Origin: Paludibacteraceae bacterium
GTDB lineage: Bacteria > Bacteroidota > Bacteroidia > Bacteroidales > Paludibacteraceae
Assembly: GCA_017456885.1 (NCBI GenBank)
Contig: JAFTIM010000016.1
Span: forward strand, 1-64,000
Length of the DNA stretch: 64,000 bases
Reading direction: 5' to 3'
The position numbers were made by a program, and so were the translations under genes. The first letter of the stretch is position 1. Each line of letters opens with the position of its first letter. Under the pieces are notes generated by a model. It ran no database searches. It saw only the letters and a program-made list of their open reading frames with translations, and was not told the origin of the DNA. This document shows positions 44,233 through 54,086 of this stretch, one piece after another.

Positions 44233-44286
44233 ATGAATAATAATTTACTAATTACATTGCTTGATATAATTCTCTTGCGTAGCTAA
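44233..44286 (+). CDS. leuL: leu operon leader peptide
   Basis: A 17-codon open frame, MNNNLLITLLDIILLRS, then TAA. Six codons are Leu (TTA, CTA, TTG, CTT, CTC, TTG) and three are Ile (ATT, ATA, ATT). It begins about 7 nt after the predicted transcription start and stops 3 nt before the antiterminator arm at 44290. Ribosome stalling on the Leu codons when charged leucyl-tRNA is scarce would leave that arm free and prevent termination. The peptide itself probably has no other role. Confidence 0.85.
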   Translation: MNNNLLITLLDIILLRS

Positions 44287-44289
44287 ACG

Positions 44290-44361
44290 GAAGTGAGTAT
44301 AGGGTATGTAATTTGTGCAATGAAGCCTTTCTCACTTCTTAGTGTGAAAGGCTCTTTTAAT
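44290..44361 (+). promoter_or_regulatory. leu attenuator (antiterminator and terminator)
   Basis: Terminator: AGCCTTTCTCAC (44324-44335) pairs with GTGTGAAAGGCT (44342-44353) with one mismatch, then CTTTTAAT. Antiterminator: GAAGTGAG (44290-44297) is an exact complement of CTCACTTC (44331-44338), which overlaps the terminator's 5' arm and loop, so the two folds are mutually exclusive. The leuA ATG is 19 nt beyond the terminator. The T-run is short (4 T), as for other hairpins here. Confidence 0.85.
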
Positions 44362-44372
44362 AAGTTATAATT

Positions 44373-45869
44373 ATGAGTGATAGACTATTTATTTTTGACA
44401 CGACGTTGCGAGATGGAGAACAAGTGCCCGGTTGTCAGCTTAATACCATAGAAAAAATTCAAGTGGCAAAGCAGCTGGAGGCTCTTGGAGTTGATGTGAT
44501 TGAGGCAGGTTTCCCTATTTCGAGCCCCGGAGATTTTAATTCGGTAATCGAAATATCGAAAGCTGTAACGTGGCCGACTATTTGTGCTTTGACACGGGCA
44601 GTTGAAAAAGACATTGATGTGGCTGTAGATGCTTTGCGGTTTGCAAAGCATAAAAGAATACACACTGGCATCGGTACTTCAGATGCTCACATCAAATATA
44701 AATTTAACTCAAACAGGGAGGAAATTATAGAAAGAGCTGTGGCTGCTGTTAAGTATGCACGGCGTTTTGTCGATGATGTGGAATTTTATGCCGAAGATGC
44801 AGGACGTACCGATAACGAATATTTGGCAAGGGTAGTCGAGGCTGTAATTAAGGCCGGTGCTACGGTGGTGAATATTCCTGATACAACGGGTTATTGTCTG
44901 CCGTCGGAATACGGAGCTAAAATAAAATATTTGATAGAGCATGTTGATGGTGTTCATAAGGCTGTTTTGTCTACGCATTGTCATAACGATTTGGGTATGG
45001 CTACGGCAAATACTATCAGTGGAGTTTTGAATGGTGCCCGTCAGGTAGAGGTAACAATCAATGGCATTGGCGAACGTGCCGGCAATACTTCGTTGGAAGA
45101 GATTGCAATGATTATAAAATCGCATAACGATATTGATATTCAGACAAATATCAATACACAGAAAATTTATCCGACAAGTAGAATGGTATCGAGTTTGATG
45201 AATATGCCGGTACAGCCAAACAAGGCGATTGTCGGGCGCAATGCGTTTGCTCATTCCTCGGGTATTCATCAAGATGGTGTATTGAAAAATGTTCAAACTT
45301 ACGAGATAATTGACCCGAAAGATGTCGGCATTGACGATAATGCAATTGTGCTTACTGCTCGAAGCGGACGCGCTGCTCTGAAGCATCGTTTGCAAGTGCT
45401 TGGCGTGGAATTGGAGCAAGAGCGTTTGAATCAAGTGTATGAGGAGTTTTTGAAGCTTGCCGATAAGAAGAAAGAGGTTAATGATGACGATGTGCTTTTG
45501 TTGGCAGGAGCAGAACGCTCTCAAAATCATCATATTAAACTTGATTATTTACAGGTAACAAGTGGTGTCGGGGTGCTTTCGGTGGCAAGTCTTGGTTTGA
45601 GCATTGCTGGTGAAAAATTTGAGGCCGCATCTTCGGGGAATGGTCCTGTTGATGCTGCCATAAAAGCATTAAAACAAATTATTCGTCGACAAATGGTGCT
45701 TAAAGAGTTTACAATTCAGGCCATTAGCAAGGGTAGCGACGATGTCGGAAAAGTACACATGCAAGTAGAGTACGAAGGACACGTTTATTATGGATTTGGT
45801 GCTAACACCGATATTGTGGCAGCTTCGGTAGAGGCTTATATTGATTGTATAAATAAATTTGTAAAATAG
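44373..45869 (+). CDS. leuA: 2-isopropylmalate synthase
   Basis: A 498-residue enzyme that condenses acetyl-CoA with 2-oxoisovalerate in leucine synthesis. The catalytic TIM barrel (about 1-290) has [16 protein letters not shown], the metal motif [11 protein letters not shown] and [14 protein letters not shown]; a linker and the C-terminal allosteric LeuA dimer domain (about 375-498) follow. It is the first enzyme of the operon and lies right behind the attenuator. Length is normal. Confidence 0.95.
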   Translation: MSDRLFIFDTTLRDGEQVPGCQLNTIEKIQVAKQLEALGVDVIEAGFPISSPGDFNSVIEISKAVTWPTICALTRAVEKDIDVAVDALRFAKHKRIHTGIGTSDAHIKYKFNSNREEIIERAVAAVKYARRFVDDVEFYAEDAGRTDNEYLARVVEAVIKAGATVVNIPDTTGYCLPSEYGAKIKYLIEHVDGVHKAVLSTHCHNDLGMATANTISGVLNGARQVEVTINGIGERAGNTSLEEIAMIIKSHNDIDIQTNINTQKIYPTSRMVSSLMNMPVQPNKAIVGRNAFAHSSGIHQDGVLKNVQTYEIIDPKDVGIDDNAIVLTARSGRAALKHRLQVLGVELEQERLNQVYEEFLKLADKKKEVNDDDVLLLAGAERSQNHHIKLDYLQVTSGVGVLSVASLGLSIAGEKFEAASSGNGPVDAAIKALKQIIRRQMVLKEFTIQAISKGSDDVGKVHMQVEYEGHVYYGFGANTDIVAASVEAYIDCINKFVK

Positions 45870-45878
45870 ATAGAGAAA

Positions 45879-47279
45879 ATGGCAAATACGTTATTTGATA
45901 AAATTTGGGATGCACATATAGTTCAGCAGGTGGAAGACGGACCTACTCAACTCTATATTGATAGGCTTTATTGTCATGAGGTAACAAGTCCGCAAGCATT
46001 TGAGGGAATGCGTAGCAGGGGATTGAAATGTTTTCGTCCGCAAAATATTTATTGCATGCCTGACCACAACACTCCAACTCACGACCAAGACAAACCGATA
46101 GAAGATGTTGTTTCGCGTACACAAGTGGATACGTTGGCAAAAAATGCACACGATTTTGGCTTGGCTCATTTTGGTATGATGGATAAACGCAATGGTATTA
46201 TTCATGTGGTGGGACCTGAACGCGGTTTGACCTTGCCCGGAATGACTATCGTGTGTGGCGATTCGCATACAAGTACACACGGAGCGATGGGTGCAGTGGC
46301 TTTTGGTATTGGTACGAGCGAAGTGGAGATGGTTTTGGCGTCGCAGTGTATTCTGCAAGCTCGCCCAAAAACAATGCGTATTACTATTGATGGGAAGTTG
46401 AAAAAAGGCGTAACCGCCAAAGATGTTGCCTTGTATATGATGTCGAAAATGACAACAAGTGGAGCTACCGGTTATTTTGTGGAGTATGCAGGTGAAGCTG
46501 TGAAAAACTTAACCATGGAAGGTCGTTTGACTTTGTGCAATCTGTCGATAGAAATGGGTGCTCGCGGAGGAATGATTGCTCCTGACGAGGTTACATTTGA
46601 GTATATAAAAGGTAGGGAAAATGCTCCGAAAGGAGAAGCTTGGGATAAGGCTTTGGCTTATTGGAAAACATTGAAAAGTGAGGCAAATGCCGTATTTGAC
46701 AAGGAAGTGTTATATCATGCCGAAGATATTGAACCGATGATAACCTATGGAACAAATCCCGGTATGGGAATGGGTATTTCGCAAGCGATTCCGACTACCG
46801 AAACAATGAACGAACAAGCAAAAATCTCGTTTCATAAATCCTTGAATTATATGGGATTTAAAGAAGGCGAAAAATTGTTGGGGAAGCAAGTCGATTATGT
46901 TTTTCTCGGTGCATGTACTAATGGTCGCATCGAGGATTTTCGAGCATTTGCCTCTATTGTCAAAGGTCGTAAAAAGGCGGATAATATTACTGCGTGGCTT
47001 GTACCCGGTTCGTGGATGGTTGATGCCCAGATTCGCGAGGAAGGCTTGGATAAAGTGCTTGCAGAAGCCGGTTTTGAAATTCGTCAGCCAGGGTGTTCGG
47101 CTTGCTTGGCAATGAACGATGACAAAATTCCTGCCGGAAAATATGCGGTTTCGACAAGTAATCGAAATTTTGAAGGGCGTCAGGGACAGGGGGCACGTAC
47201 CATGTTGGCAAGTCCTTTGGTGGCAGCAGCAGCAGCAGTTACGGGTGTGGTTACCGACCCTCGAGAATTGATGGATTAA
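45879..47279 (+). CDS. leuC: 3-isopropylmalate dehydratase large subunit
   Basis: A 466-residue aconitase-family subunit that isomerises 2- to 3-isopropylmalate together with LeuD. The [4Fe-4S] cysteines are in [11 protein letters not shown] and [24 protein letters not shown] and [14 protein letters not shown] are family signatures. It begins 9 bases after leuA. Confidence 0.96.
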   Translation: MANTLFDKIWDAHIVQQVEDGPTQLYIDRLYCHEVTSPQAFEGMRSRGLKCFRPQNIYCMPDHNTPTHDQDKPIEDVVSRTQVDTLAKNAHDFGLAHFGMMDKRNGIIHVVGPERGLTLPGMTIVCGDSHTSTHGAMGAVAFGIGTSEVEMVLASQCILQARPKTMRITIDGKLKKGVTAKDVALYMMSKMTTSGATGYFVEYAGEAVKNLTMEGRLTLCNLSIEMGARGGMIAPDEVTFEYIKGRENAPKGEAWDKALAYWKTLKSEANAVFDKEVLYHAEDIEPMITYGTNPGMGMGISQAIPTTETMNEQAKISFHKSLNYMGFKEGEKLLGKQVDYVFLGACTNGRIEDFRAFASIVKGRKKADNITAWLVPGSWMVDAQIREEGLDKVLAEAGFEIRQPGCSACLAMNDDKIPAGKYAVSTSNRNFEGRQGQGARTMLASPLVAAAAAVTGVVTDPRELMD

Positions 47280-47300
47280 ACGTTTAAAAGAGATAAGAAA

Positions 47301-47897
47301 ATGAAACAGAAATTCAATATAATAACAAGTACATGTGTTCCTCTTCCGTTGGAAAATGTGGATACCGATCAGATAATTCCTGCACGTTTTTTGAAAGCAA
47401 CAACTCGCGAGGAGAAGTTTTTTGGTGATAATTTATTTCGCGATTGGCGTTATAATGCCGACGGTACATTGAATAAGGATTTTGTACTGAACAATCCGAA
47501 ATATGGGGGACAGATTTTGGTTGCCGGCAAAAATTTCGGTTCGGGTTCGAGCCGTGAACATGCGGCTTGGGCAATTGCCGGATATGGATTTCGTGTGGTT
47601 GTGTCGAGCTTTTTTGCCGATATTCACAAAAATAACGAACTGAACAACTTTGTATTGCCGGTAGTGGTTAGCGAAGCATTCTTATCGGAATTGTTTGAGT
47701 CTATCAATGCCGACCCGAAAACGGAAGTGGAAGTCGATTTGCCTAATCAAACAATTACGAATAAGGCAACAGGCAAGAGCGAAAAATTTGAAATTAACGC
47801 TTACAAAAAACATTGCCTGATTAACGGATTGGACGATATTGATTTTTTGCTTACGAACAAAGACAAGATAGAGGCATGGGAAAAGCGTTCAAGATAG
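47301..47897 (+). CDS. leuD: 3-isopropylmalate dehydratase small subunit
   Basis: A 198-residue swivel-domain partner of LeuC with [15 protein letters not shown] near the start and [33 protein letters not shown] in the core. The last 22 bases overlap the beginning of the next synthase gene. Confidence 0.96.
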   Translation: MKQKFNIITSTCVPLPLENVDTDQIIPARFLKATTREEKFFGDNLFRDWRYNADGTLNKDFVLNNPKYGGQILVAGKNFGSGSSREHAAWAIAGYGFRVVVSSFFADIHKNNELNNFVLPVVVSEAFLSELFESINADPKTEVEVDLPNQTITNKATGKSEKFEINAYKKHCLINGLDDIDFLLTNKDKIEAWEKRSR

Positions 47898-49402
47898 AAA
47901 TACTTGACACTACACTTCGCGATGGGGAACAGACTTCGGGAGTTTCGTTTGCCACGCAAGAAAAAATGAGCATTGCTCGTTTTTTACTCGAGGATTTGGG
48001 TGTCGATCGTTTGGAGGTGGCTTCGGCACGCGTTTCGCAAGGTGAGTTTGAGGCCGTACAGATGATTGCCAATTGGGCAAAAAACAATGGCTATCTATCT
48101 AAAATAGAAGTGCTTGGATTTGTCGATGGCGGACGCTCTATCGCATGGATAAAAAATGCGGGATGCCGTGTGCTGAATCTGCTCAGCAAAGGTTCTTATC
48201 GACATGTTACGGAGCAATTGGGAAAAACACCCGAGCAACACATCGACGATATTCGTGAAACGGTGGCACAAGCTCGAGCCGAGGGATTCGACGTAAACCT
48301 CTACTTGGAAGATTGGAGCAATGGTATGTTGCATTCGCCCGATTATGTTTTTCAAATGCTTGATTCGCTTAAAAATGTTGGAATTAAACGGTTTATGTTG
48401 CCCGATACATTAGGCATTTTGACACCTACGCAAACGGCCGATTTTTGTCTGCAAATGGTGCAACGCTATCCCGATTTGCATTTCGATTTTCATGCGCATA
48501 ACGACTACGATATGGCGGTGGCTAACACTTACGAGGCTGTAAAAGTTGGCATCAGTGGCGTTCACACGACGGTAAATGGCTTGGGCGAACGTGCCGGAAA
48601 TGCGCCGCTGACGAGTGTGGTAGCTGTTTTGCACGACAAACTGCATATACAAACCTCTGTACGGGAGTCTAAAATTTATCAAATAAGCAAGTTGGTGGAA
48701 ACCTATTCGGGTGTGCGTATTCCGAACAATAAGCCTATTATCGGCGATAATGTTTTTACGCAATGTGCCGGTGTTCATGCCGATGGCGATGCAAAAAACG
48801 GGTTGTATTACAACGATTTGATTCCCGAACGTTTTGGGCGTGTGCGTGAATATGCCCTTGGAAAAATGTCTGGGAAAGCAAATATTCGCAAAAATCTTGA
48901 GGCTCTTGGCATAAATCTCGACGAAGAGGCTATGCGTAAGGTTACCGAACGGATTATCGAGCTTGGCGACAAAAAGCAGTTGGTTACGCCAGAGGAGTTA
49001 CCGTTTATTGTTACCGACGTGTTGAAGCACGGGCAGCAAGAGCAGCACATACGGATGATAAATTATTCGCTTTCGTTGGCTTATGGTTTGCGACCTTTGG
49101 CTTCTGTGAAGATTGAGATAGATGGCGAAACCTACGAGCAGAGTGCTGTGGGCGATGGGCAATACAACGCTTTTACAAAAGCACTTTGGAAGATTTATAA
49201 AAACTTGAATAAACCCATTCCCGAGCTTATCGACTATGCGGTGATAATACCTCCGGGTGGGCAGACAGATGCCTTGGTGCATACTACCATTACTTGGAAA
49301 TTGCACGACAAAGTGTTTAAAACTCATGGTTTGGATGCCGACCAAACCGAAGCAGCCATAAAAGCTACGGTGAAAATGCTTAACCAAATAGAAAACTTAT
49401 AA
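47876..49402 (+). CDS. Second isopropylmalate/citramalate-type synthase
   Basis: A 508-residue member of the HMGL-like synthase family: [37 protein letters not shown] and [11 protein letters not shown], and a C-terminal regulatory domain (about 385-505). It differs clearly from LeuA, for instance in the metal motif HAHND in place of HCHND and the TSGVSF loop, so another 2-oxoacid substrate such as pyruvate (citramalate synthase) is possible. In Bacteroides an equivalent gene follows leuD and precedes leuB. Here leuB is not present; the gene is followed by structured RNA copy B 20 bases after its stop. Confidence 0.88.
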   Translation: MGKAFKIEILDTTLRDGEQTSGVSFATQEKMSIARFLLEDLGVDRLEVASARVSQGEFEAVQMIANWAKNNGYLSKIEVLGFVDGGRSIAWIKNAGCRVLNLLSKGSYRHVTEQLGKTPEQHIDDIRETVAQARAEGFDVNLYLEDWSNGMLHSPDYVFQMLDSLKNVGIKRFMLPDTLGILTPTQTADFCLQMVQRYPDLHFDFHAHNDYDMAVANTYEAVKVGISGVHTTVNGLGERAGNAPLTSVVAVLHDKLHIQTSVRESKIYQISKLVETYSGVRIPNNKPIIGDNVFTQCAGVHADGDAKNGLYYNDLIPERFGRVREYALGKMSGKANIRKNLEALGINLDEEAMRKVTERIIELGDKKQLVTPEELPFIVTDVLKHGQQEQHIRMINYSLSLAYGLRPLASVKIEIDGETYEQSAVGDGQYNAFTKALWKIYKNLNKPIPELIDYAVIIPPGGQTDALVHTTITWKLHDKVFKTHGLDADQTEAAIKATVKMLNQIENL

Positions 49403-49422
49403 TAAACTTATTTAAACTTTTT

Positions 49423-49680
49423 TGCCTATGGAATAAAAGAGCGTAGTTTTTTTACGCACATCTTGAAAATATTGGAAATAGCGTTATAAGCTAAGACTTG
49501 GACACTGAAATCTGGACAATTTCAATGTTTCTCCCAAGAATAAGCTCACGACGCTCACGCGAAAGCGTGGGCTTTATTCGTAGTTGGGAGAATGGTCCGT
49601 CCAGAACCGCAGTGTCCGATGAAAAATGAAAGTACCACGCTATTTTTATGTGCGTAAGTGAATATGGTGCTGCGGAGTAA
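49423..49680 (+). ncRNA. Large structured RNA, copy B (candidate new class)
   Basis: Helices as in copies A and C: P1 49441-49445/49453-49457; long-range PL 49452-49461/49648-49657 (10 bp); P2 49479-49482/49490-49493 around loop GTTATAA; P3 49500-49507/49610-49617; P4 49511-49517/49599-49605; P5 49530-49536/49585-49591; P6 49538-49545/49571-49579; P7 49556-49560/49565-49569 closed by a GAAA tetraloop; P8 49631-49637/49665-49671. The distal PL strand is inside the P8 loop (pseudoknot). A conserved GGTGCTGCGGAGTAA (49666-49680) ends it. No consensus -7 box is found, so it may be read through from the leu operon. The lipoprotein ATG is at 49728. Confidence 0.87.
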
Positions 49681-49727
49681 CTCGAAAAGCCGTAAAGTGA
49701 GTAGAGATAAAAAATATTGAATAGAAT

Positions 49728-51059
49728 ATGAAAAACAAATTAATTTATACTTTATTACTTGGTTTATTTTTATTGTTTACTGGATGTGAATCAAACCCAA
49801 ATGAACCAAAATCTATTTCTAAGATGAATATTGGAGATGCAACAACACTTTTTATTGCATCAAGTGCTAATGGAATGGCTAAAATCTCGCCAAAAGGGAA
49901 TAATGATGCAGCTGTAGCTACAAAACGTCTTTTTAAAATTACGAAAGATGGAGTTGTAGAGGATGTTGTTTATACAGATGAAGAAGGAAATGAAATAACA
50001 GAAACGTATATTCCAGGAAATATGTATTTTATAGAAAATTCTCCATATTTCTTTGCAGATTTTGGGTATGAAGGAATGTTTCTCGTAAATAAAGAAACTG
50101 GTGATGTTTATAAAACATCAATGGATAATCAAGGTGGTTATTTGATAGATAATATGCAACTTGAGAAATTCGGTTTTTTTGAGAATTCTCCGTTTGCTAC
50201 TACGGATGATAAAGGAAATATTTACTATCGATGGTATGAAGGCACAAGCGTAAGAGTTCATAAAATTGACATCTCTAATATTAATCTCTTTACAGATAAG
50301 GCTCTTACTCCCGTTAATGAAGATGTGCATGAATTTGTCGTAAGTGAAGAAGGAGATTTGGTTTATAGATTCATAAATTGGTCACTTCCGGATTATCCGT
50401 CAGGCAGACGTTTTCGATCTTTAGATGGAAGATTATCTTCTGCTTTTGAAGACTCCTATTATTCTGGTGGTGTTGTATTTAGAGGATTGGATGGAGAATT
50501 ATTTGTTTTTGACTTTATATGGGATAGTGAAGAGAGTGACTATTTTTCTCTTGTGCAAAAAACTTGTTTTTCCGATAATGGAATCCTTTCTTTTGATACA
50601 ATATCTTATCAAAAAATTGGAGAATCAGTTCAATCGAGTAGTTCTAAATATCTAATAGTATTACCTAGCAAAGTACTGATGATAGATTTAAATTCTTCTG
50701 CTGTGGTTTTAGATAGTAGAAATAAAAGTGAGGTAGGGATGTTTTTTGATATTAATGACAATATGCGAATAACGGATTTGCATTATACAGATTCGTATAT
50801 CTATTGTTGTGGAGAAATAGAGGGGAATTTTTCGTTGGTTAGAATAGATCCTTATACATATTCTAAAGATGTCATTATGCAGAATAATGATTATGAGATT
50901 TATTCATTTACGGTATTGGATGATGAAACTATTATGTTTAATGGTTTGAGGTTATCGGACGGGAAAAACATAATTGCTTCAATAGAAAAGAATGGAAAGT
51001 TTAAAATACTTGACGAAACATTGAACTCTCAAGAGTCTGTTTTAGAACGTATACAATAA
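49728..51059 (+). CDS. Lipoprotein, possible beta-propeller, unknown function
   Basis: A 443-residue lipoprotein: signal peptide and lipobox FTGCES. The mature part shows repeated strands with Asp/Gly/Tyr turns (for example YEGMFLVNKETGDVYKTS, LDGELFVFDFIWDSEE and DSYIYCCGEIEGNFSLVRIDPYTYSKDV), resembling blades of a beta-propeller, though I cannot assign a family. The gene is AT-rich and sits 47 bases after structured RNA copy B. Its stop directly abuts the stop of the convergent kinase gene. Confidence 0.75.
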   Translation: MKNKLIYTLLLGLFLLFTGCESNPNEPKSISKMNIGDATTLFIASSANGMAKISPKGNNDAAVATKRLFKITKDGVVEDVVYTDEEGNEITETYIPGNMYFIENSPYFFADFGYEGMFLVNKETGDVYKTSMDNQGGYLIDNMQLEKFGFFENSPFATTDDKGNIYYRWYEGTSVRVHKIDISNINLFTDKALTPVNEDVHEFVVSEEGDLVYRFINWSLPDYPSGRRFRSLDGRLSSAFEDSYYSGGVVFRGLDGELFVFDFIWDSEESDYFSLVQKTCFSDNGILSFDTISYQKIGESVQSSSSKYLIVLPSKVLMIDLNSSAVVLDSRNKSEVGMFFDINDNMRITDLHYTDSYIYCCGEIEGNFSLVRIDPYTYSKDVIMQNNDYEIYSFTVLDDETIMFNGLRLSDGKNIIASIEKNGKFKILDETLNSQESVLERIQ

Positions 51060-51896
51060 TTATTGTTTATGAAATTCCACCAATTCTTCGATAGGTGCTT
51101 GTGCTATATGGCTGAAGTTGAGACCAAAGTCGTAGGCAGCTACTTCGAGTACATCGGCAAAGTAGTAAGCCACAGAGCCTGTAAAAGCTATCGGTAGCGT
51201 GCGAAAATCGGGATAATGCACTATATTGCGAGCAAAAAACGCTATGAATGCATCGAACACCAAATTGTAGCAGTAGGGCTCGGCTATGTTTTCCGACAAA
51301 AATGGCGTGAATTGTGCTAAATAGCGATTGGGCAGAGGTTGTCGATATACGTTTTCGACAGCCTCTTTTGCTGTTAAGTGGTATTTGTCAGCAAAAAGTT
51401 CTGCTATGCTGTCGGGCATTTGTCGCTTAAGAAAATCGGAAACTAATGTTCGACCGAGATAAGCTCCGCTGCCTTCGTCGCCAAGAATAAACCCAAGCGG
51501 CGGAGTGTTTTGCGTGATGTTTGTTCCATCGTAAAGGCATGAATTTGAGCCTGTTCCCAATATGCAGGCAATGCCTTTGGAATGTCCGCAGAGGGCTCTG
51601 GCAGCACCTAATAAATCCGAATCAACTTCGATGATTGCGTTTGCAAAAACGGATTTTAGGGCAGTGGCTACAATTGGTTGTTTCTCGGGAATGCACCCTG
51701 CACCATAGAAATAAACCTCTTTGACCGAAGCCGAAACGGTGGCAAATGGCAATTCCGATTTTATCAGTTGCGATATCATATCGGCAGTTTGATAAAACGG
51801 ATTGATACCGTTTGTTCTTTTTTTATCGACAATATGATTATTGTTGATTAAAATCCAATCGGCTTTTGTAGAACCTGCATCAGCTATTAGTTTCAT
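51060..51896 (-). CDS. N-acetylglucosamine kinase-like BadF/BcrA ATPase
   Basis: A 278-residue sugar kinase of the ASKHA fold: LIADAGSTKADWILIN (phosphate 1), CILGTGSNSCLYDG (phosphate 2) and GFILGDEGSGAYLGR, as in GlcNAc kinases related to mammalian NagK. The ATG at 51896 (MKLIADAGSTKA) is chosen, not a TTG four codons earlier. It is divergent from the NagB/PIG-L gene; together they would feed amino sugars into metabolism (inference). Confidence 0.85.
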   Translation of the reverse strand: MKLIADAGSTKADWILINNNHIVDKKRTNGINPFYQTADMISQLIKSELPFATVSASVKEVYFYGAGCIPEKQPIVATALKSVFANAIIEVDSDLLGAARALCGHSKGIACILGTGSNSCLYDGTNITQNTPPLGFILGDEGSGAYLGRTLVSDFLKRQMPDSIAELFADKYHLTAKEAVENVYRQPLPNRYLAQFTPFLSENIAEPYCYNLVFDAFIAFFARNIVHYPDFRTLPIAFTGSVAYYFADVLEVAAYDFGLNFSHIAQAPIEELVEFHKQ

Positions 51897-51974
51897 AAAT
51901 TTAAACAATGAAAATCAATAAGACAAAGAACGTTAAAAAATGCCGATTTTGCAAGTAAAAAAAGAGTTTCTCTA

Positions 51975-52005
51975 TTGTTTGATTTTTTCAAAAGTCGTAA
52001 TTTTG
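51975..52005 (+). promoter_or_regulatory. Promoter of the NagB/PIG-L gene
   Basis: TAATTTTG at 51998-52005 is a perfect -7 box with TTG at 51975-51977 twenty bases upstream. Transcription would begin near 52012, about 29 nt before the ATG at 52041. Confidence 0.7.
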
Positions 52006-52040
52006 AACTCTGAAAATAACAATATAAAAAACAGATAAAA

Positions 52041-54017
52041 ATGAAAGCAAATCTCAGTTCAAAGATTACTTTACGCCACATTCCACGTAAGTATTATCAA
52101 TCGAAAGATGTTTTGGAATTGTCGAGTTTAACTCGTTTTGAGAAACTTTCAACTGAAATTTTTGACGAAGCGGTTGAAGGTGCAAAAAAAGTAGCTGATG
52201 AGATAGCTTTGGCTATTCGGGCAAAGCAGGCAAAAGGTGAAAAATTTGTGTTAGGACTGGCTTGCTCGCGTTCGTGCTCGGAGTTGTATGCCGAATTGGT
52301 CAAAATGCACAATGAGGGTTTGAGTTTCAAAAATGTGGTTGTTTTTAATATTTTTGAATATTATCCATTGGCAAATAGTGCCCAAAGTTGTTTTTCGCAA
52401 CTACAATCGTCGTTGTTGAGTAAAATAGACATTGACAAAGAGAACGTTTATTCACCGAATTGTTCGTTGCAAAAAGATGAAGTGGTTTCGTTTTGTAAAA
52501 CGTATGAAGAGCAAATCGCTTCGTTTGGCGGAATCGATTATTTGGTGCTTGGAATCAGTGATTCCGGCAATATCGGTTTTAACGAATCGGGTTCGCAAGG
52601 CACTTCGCGTACGCGTTTGATTATGCTGGATAGCAATTCGAGAAAAGAGGGGGCGTATTTGTTCGGCTCTGCCGAAAATGTTCCCGTTTGTGCTATCACC
52701 ATGGGCATAGGCACCATACTTGATGCCAAACGTGTTGTGGCAATGGCTTGGGGCGATGGCAAAGCTGAAATTGTGAAACAGGCTGTGGAAGATAAGGTTT
52801 CCGACACCTGTTCGGCTTCTTATTTGCAAAATCATGTGAACGCAACGTTGATATTGGATATTCATTCTGCAAGCGAACTTACCCGTATCAGTCATCCGTG
52901 GTTGGTAACTTCGTGTGAATGGGACGACAAGTTGATTCGCCGTGCCATCGTTTGGCTTTGTCAGAAATTGAATAAGCCGATTTTGAAACTTACGAATAAG
53001 GATTATAACGAAAACGGATTAAGCGAGTTGCTTGCATTGCATAGCTCTGCGTACAATGTGAATATCAAAATCTTTAATGATTTGCAACATACCATTACAG
53101 GTTGGCCGGGCGGAAAACCCAATGCCGACGATACATATCGTCCCGAGCGTGCAACTCCATATCCGAAACGCGTGTTGGTGTTTAGTCCGCACCCCGACGA
53201 TGATGTCATTTCGATGGGAGGAACCATCCGTCGGTTGGTTGACCAAAAACACGACGTGCATATCGCTTACGAAACATCGGGTAATATCGCTGTAAACGAC
53301 GAGGAGGTTTTGCGTTTTATGATGTTCTTGAAAGGATATCACGAAATTTATCAATCGAAAGATGCTTTGTTGGAATCAAAAAATAAAGAAATTTTGGATT
53401 CAATCGCCAATAAGAAAGACGGTGAAATGGATAGTGCCGATGTGCGTGCCTTGAAAGGGTTGATTCGCCGTGGAGAGGCACGTTTGGCCGACCGCTATAT
53501 GGGAGTGAATGCCAATAACATACATTTCTTGAACTTGCCTTTCTACGAAACGGGAACAATTAAAAAGAACGATTTGAGCCAAGCCGATGTAGATATTGTG
53601 AAAGCGTTGTTGCAAGAGTTGAAGCCGCATCAGATTTATGTGGCAGGCGACCTTGCCGACCCGCACGGGACGCATAAGGTTTGCTTGAATGCCGTGTTGG
53701 CAGCTATCGACGAACTGAAAGGAGAAAAATGGTTGAGCGAGTGTCGCATTTGGATGTATCGTGGTGCATGGATGGAATGGGAAATAGACCATATAGAGAT
53801 GGCTGTTCCTTTGAGTCCTGAAGAGTTGAGAAACAAACGAAATGCGATATTACGCCATTCTTCACAAATGGAAAGCGCTCCGTTCCTCGGCAATGACGAA
53901 CGCTTGTTTTGGCAACGTTCGGAAGAGCGCAACCGTACTACGGCAGAGCTTTATAATAAACTTGGATTGGCTTCGTACGAGGCTATTGAAGCTTTTGTTC
54001 AATACATACCATTGTAA
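52041..54017 (+). CDS. NagB-like / PIG-L deacetylase fusion (annotated glucosamine-6-phosphate deaminase)
   Basis: A 658-residue two-domain protein. Residues about 20-290 follow the NagB fold, but catalytic residues of E. coli NagB are changed: the phosphate loop GLPTGGTP reads GLACSRSC, FNMDEY reads FNIFEY (no Asp72), and GNDGHIAFNEP reads SDSGNIGFNES (no Asp141 or His143; Glu148 remains). Residues about 375-600 form a LmbE/PIG-L deacetylase domain with zinc motifs SPHPDDD and DPHGTH intact. The long form is common in Bacteroides and is named nagB. I think the C-terminal deacetylase is active and the deaminase activity is doubtful. Confidence 0.85.
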   Translation: MKANLSSKITLRHIPRKYYQSKDVLELSSLTRFEKLSTEIFDEAVEGAKKVADEIALAIRAKQAKGEKFVLGLACSRSCSELYAELVKMHNEGLSFKNVVVFNIFEYYPLANSAQSCFSQLQSSLLSKIDIDKENVYSPNCSLQKDEVVSFCKTYEEQIASFGGIDYLVLGISDSGNIGFNESGSQGTSRTRLIMLDSNSRKEGAYLFGSAENVPVCAITMGIGTILDAKRVVAMAWGDGKAEIVKQAVEDKVSDTCSASYLQNHVNATLILDIHSASELTRISHPWLVTSCEWDDKLIRRAIVWLCQKLNKPILKLTNKDYNENGLSELLALHSSAYNVNIKIFNDLQHTITGWPGGKPNADDTYRPERATPYPKRVLVFSPHPDDDVISMGGTIRRLVDQKHDVHIAYETSGNIAVNDEEVLRFMMFLKGYHEIYQSKDALLESKNKEILDSIANKKDGEMDSADVRALKGLIRRGEARLADRYMGVNANNIHFLNLPFYETGTIKKNDLSQADVDIVKALLQELKPHQIYVAGDLADPHGTHKVCLNAVLAAIDELKGEKWLSECRIWMYRGAWMEWEIDHIEMAVPLSPEELRNKRNAILRHSSQMESAPFLGNDERLFWQRSEERNRTTAELYNKLGLASYEAIEAFVQYIPL

Positions 54018-54045
54018 CAAAGAACTTGTGTACTTTGATTGTAAA

Positions 54046-54075
54046 AAAGACCTCTTTTTAGAGAAAGGGGTCTTT
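54046..54075 (+). terminator. Intrinsic terminator
   Basis: AAAGACC (54046-54052) pairs with GGTCTTT (54069-54075), with partly paired CT/AG-rich bases between, followed by a T-rich tail. The next gene starts at 54087. Confidence 0.75.
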
Positions 54076-54086
54076 CTTTTATAAAA

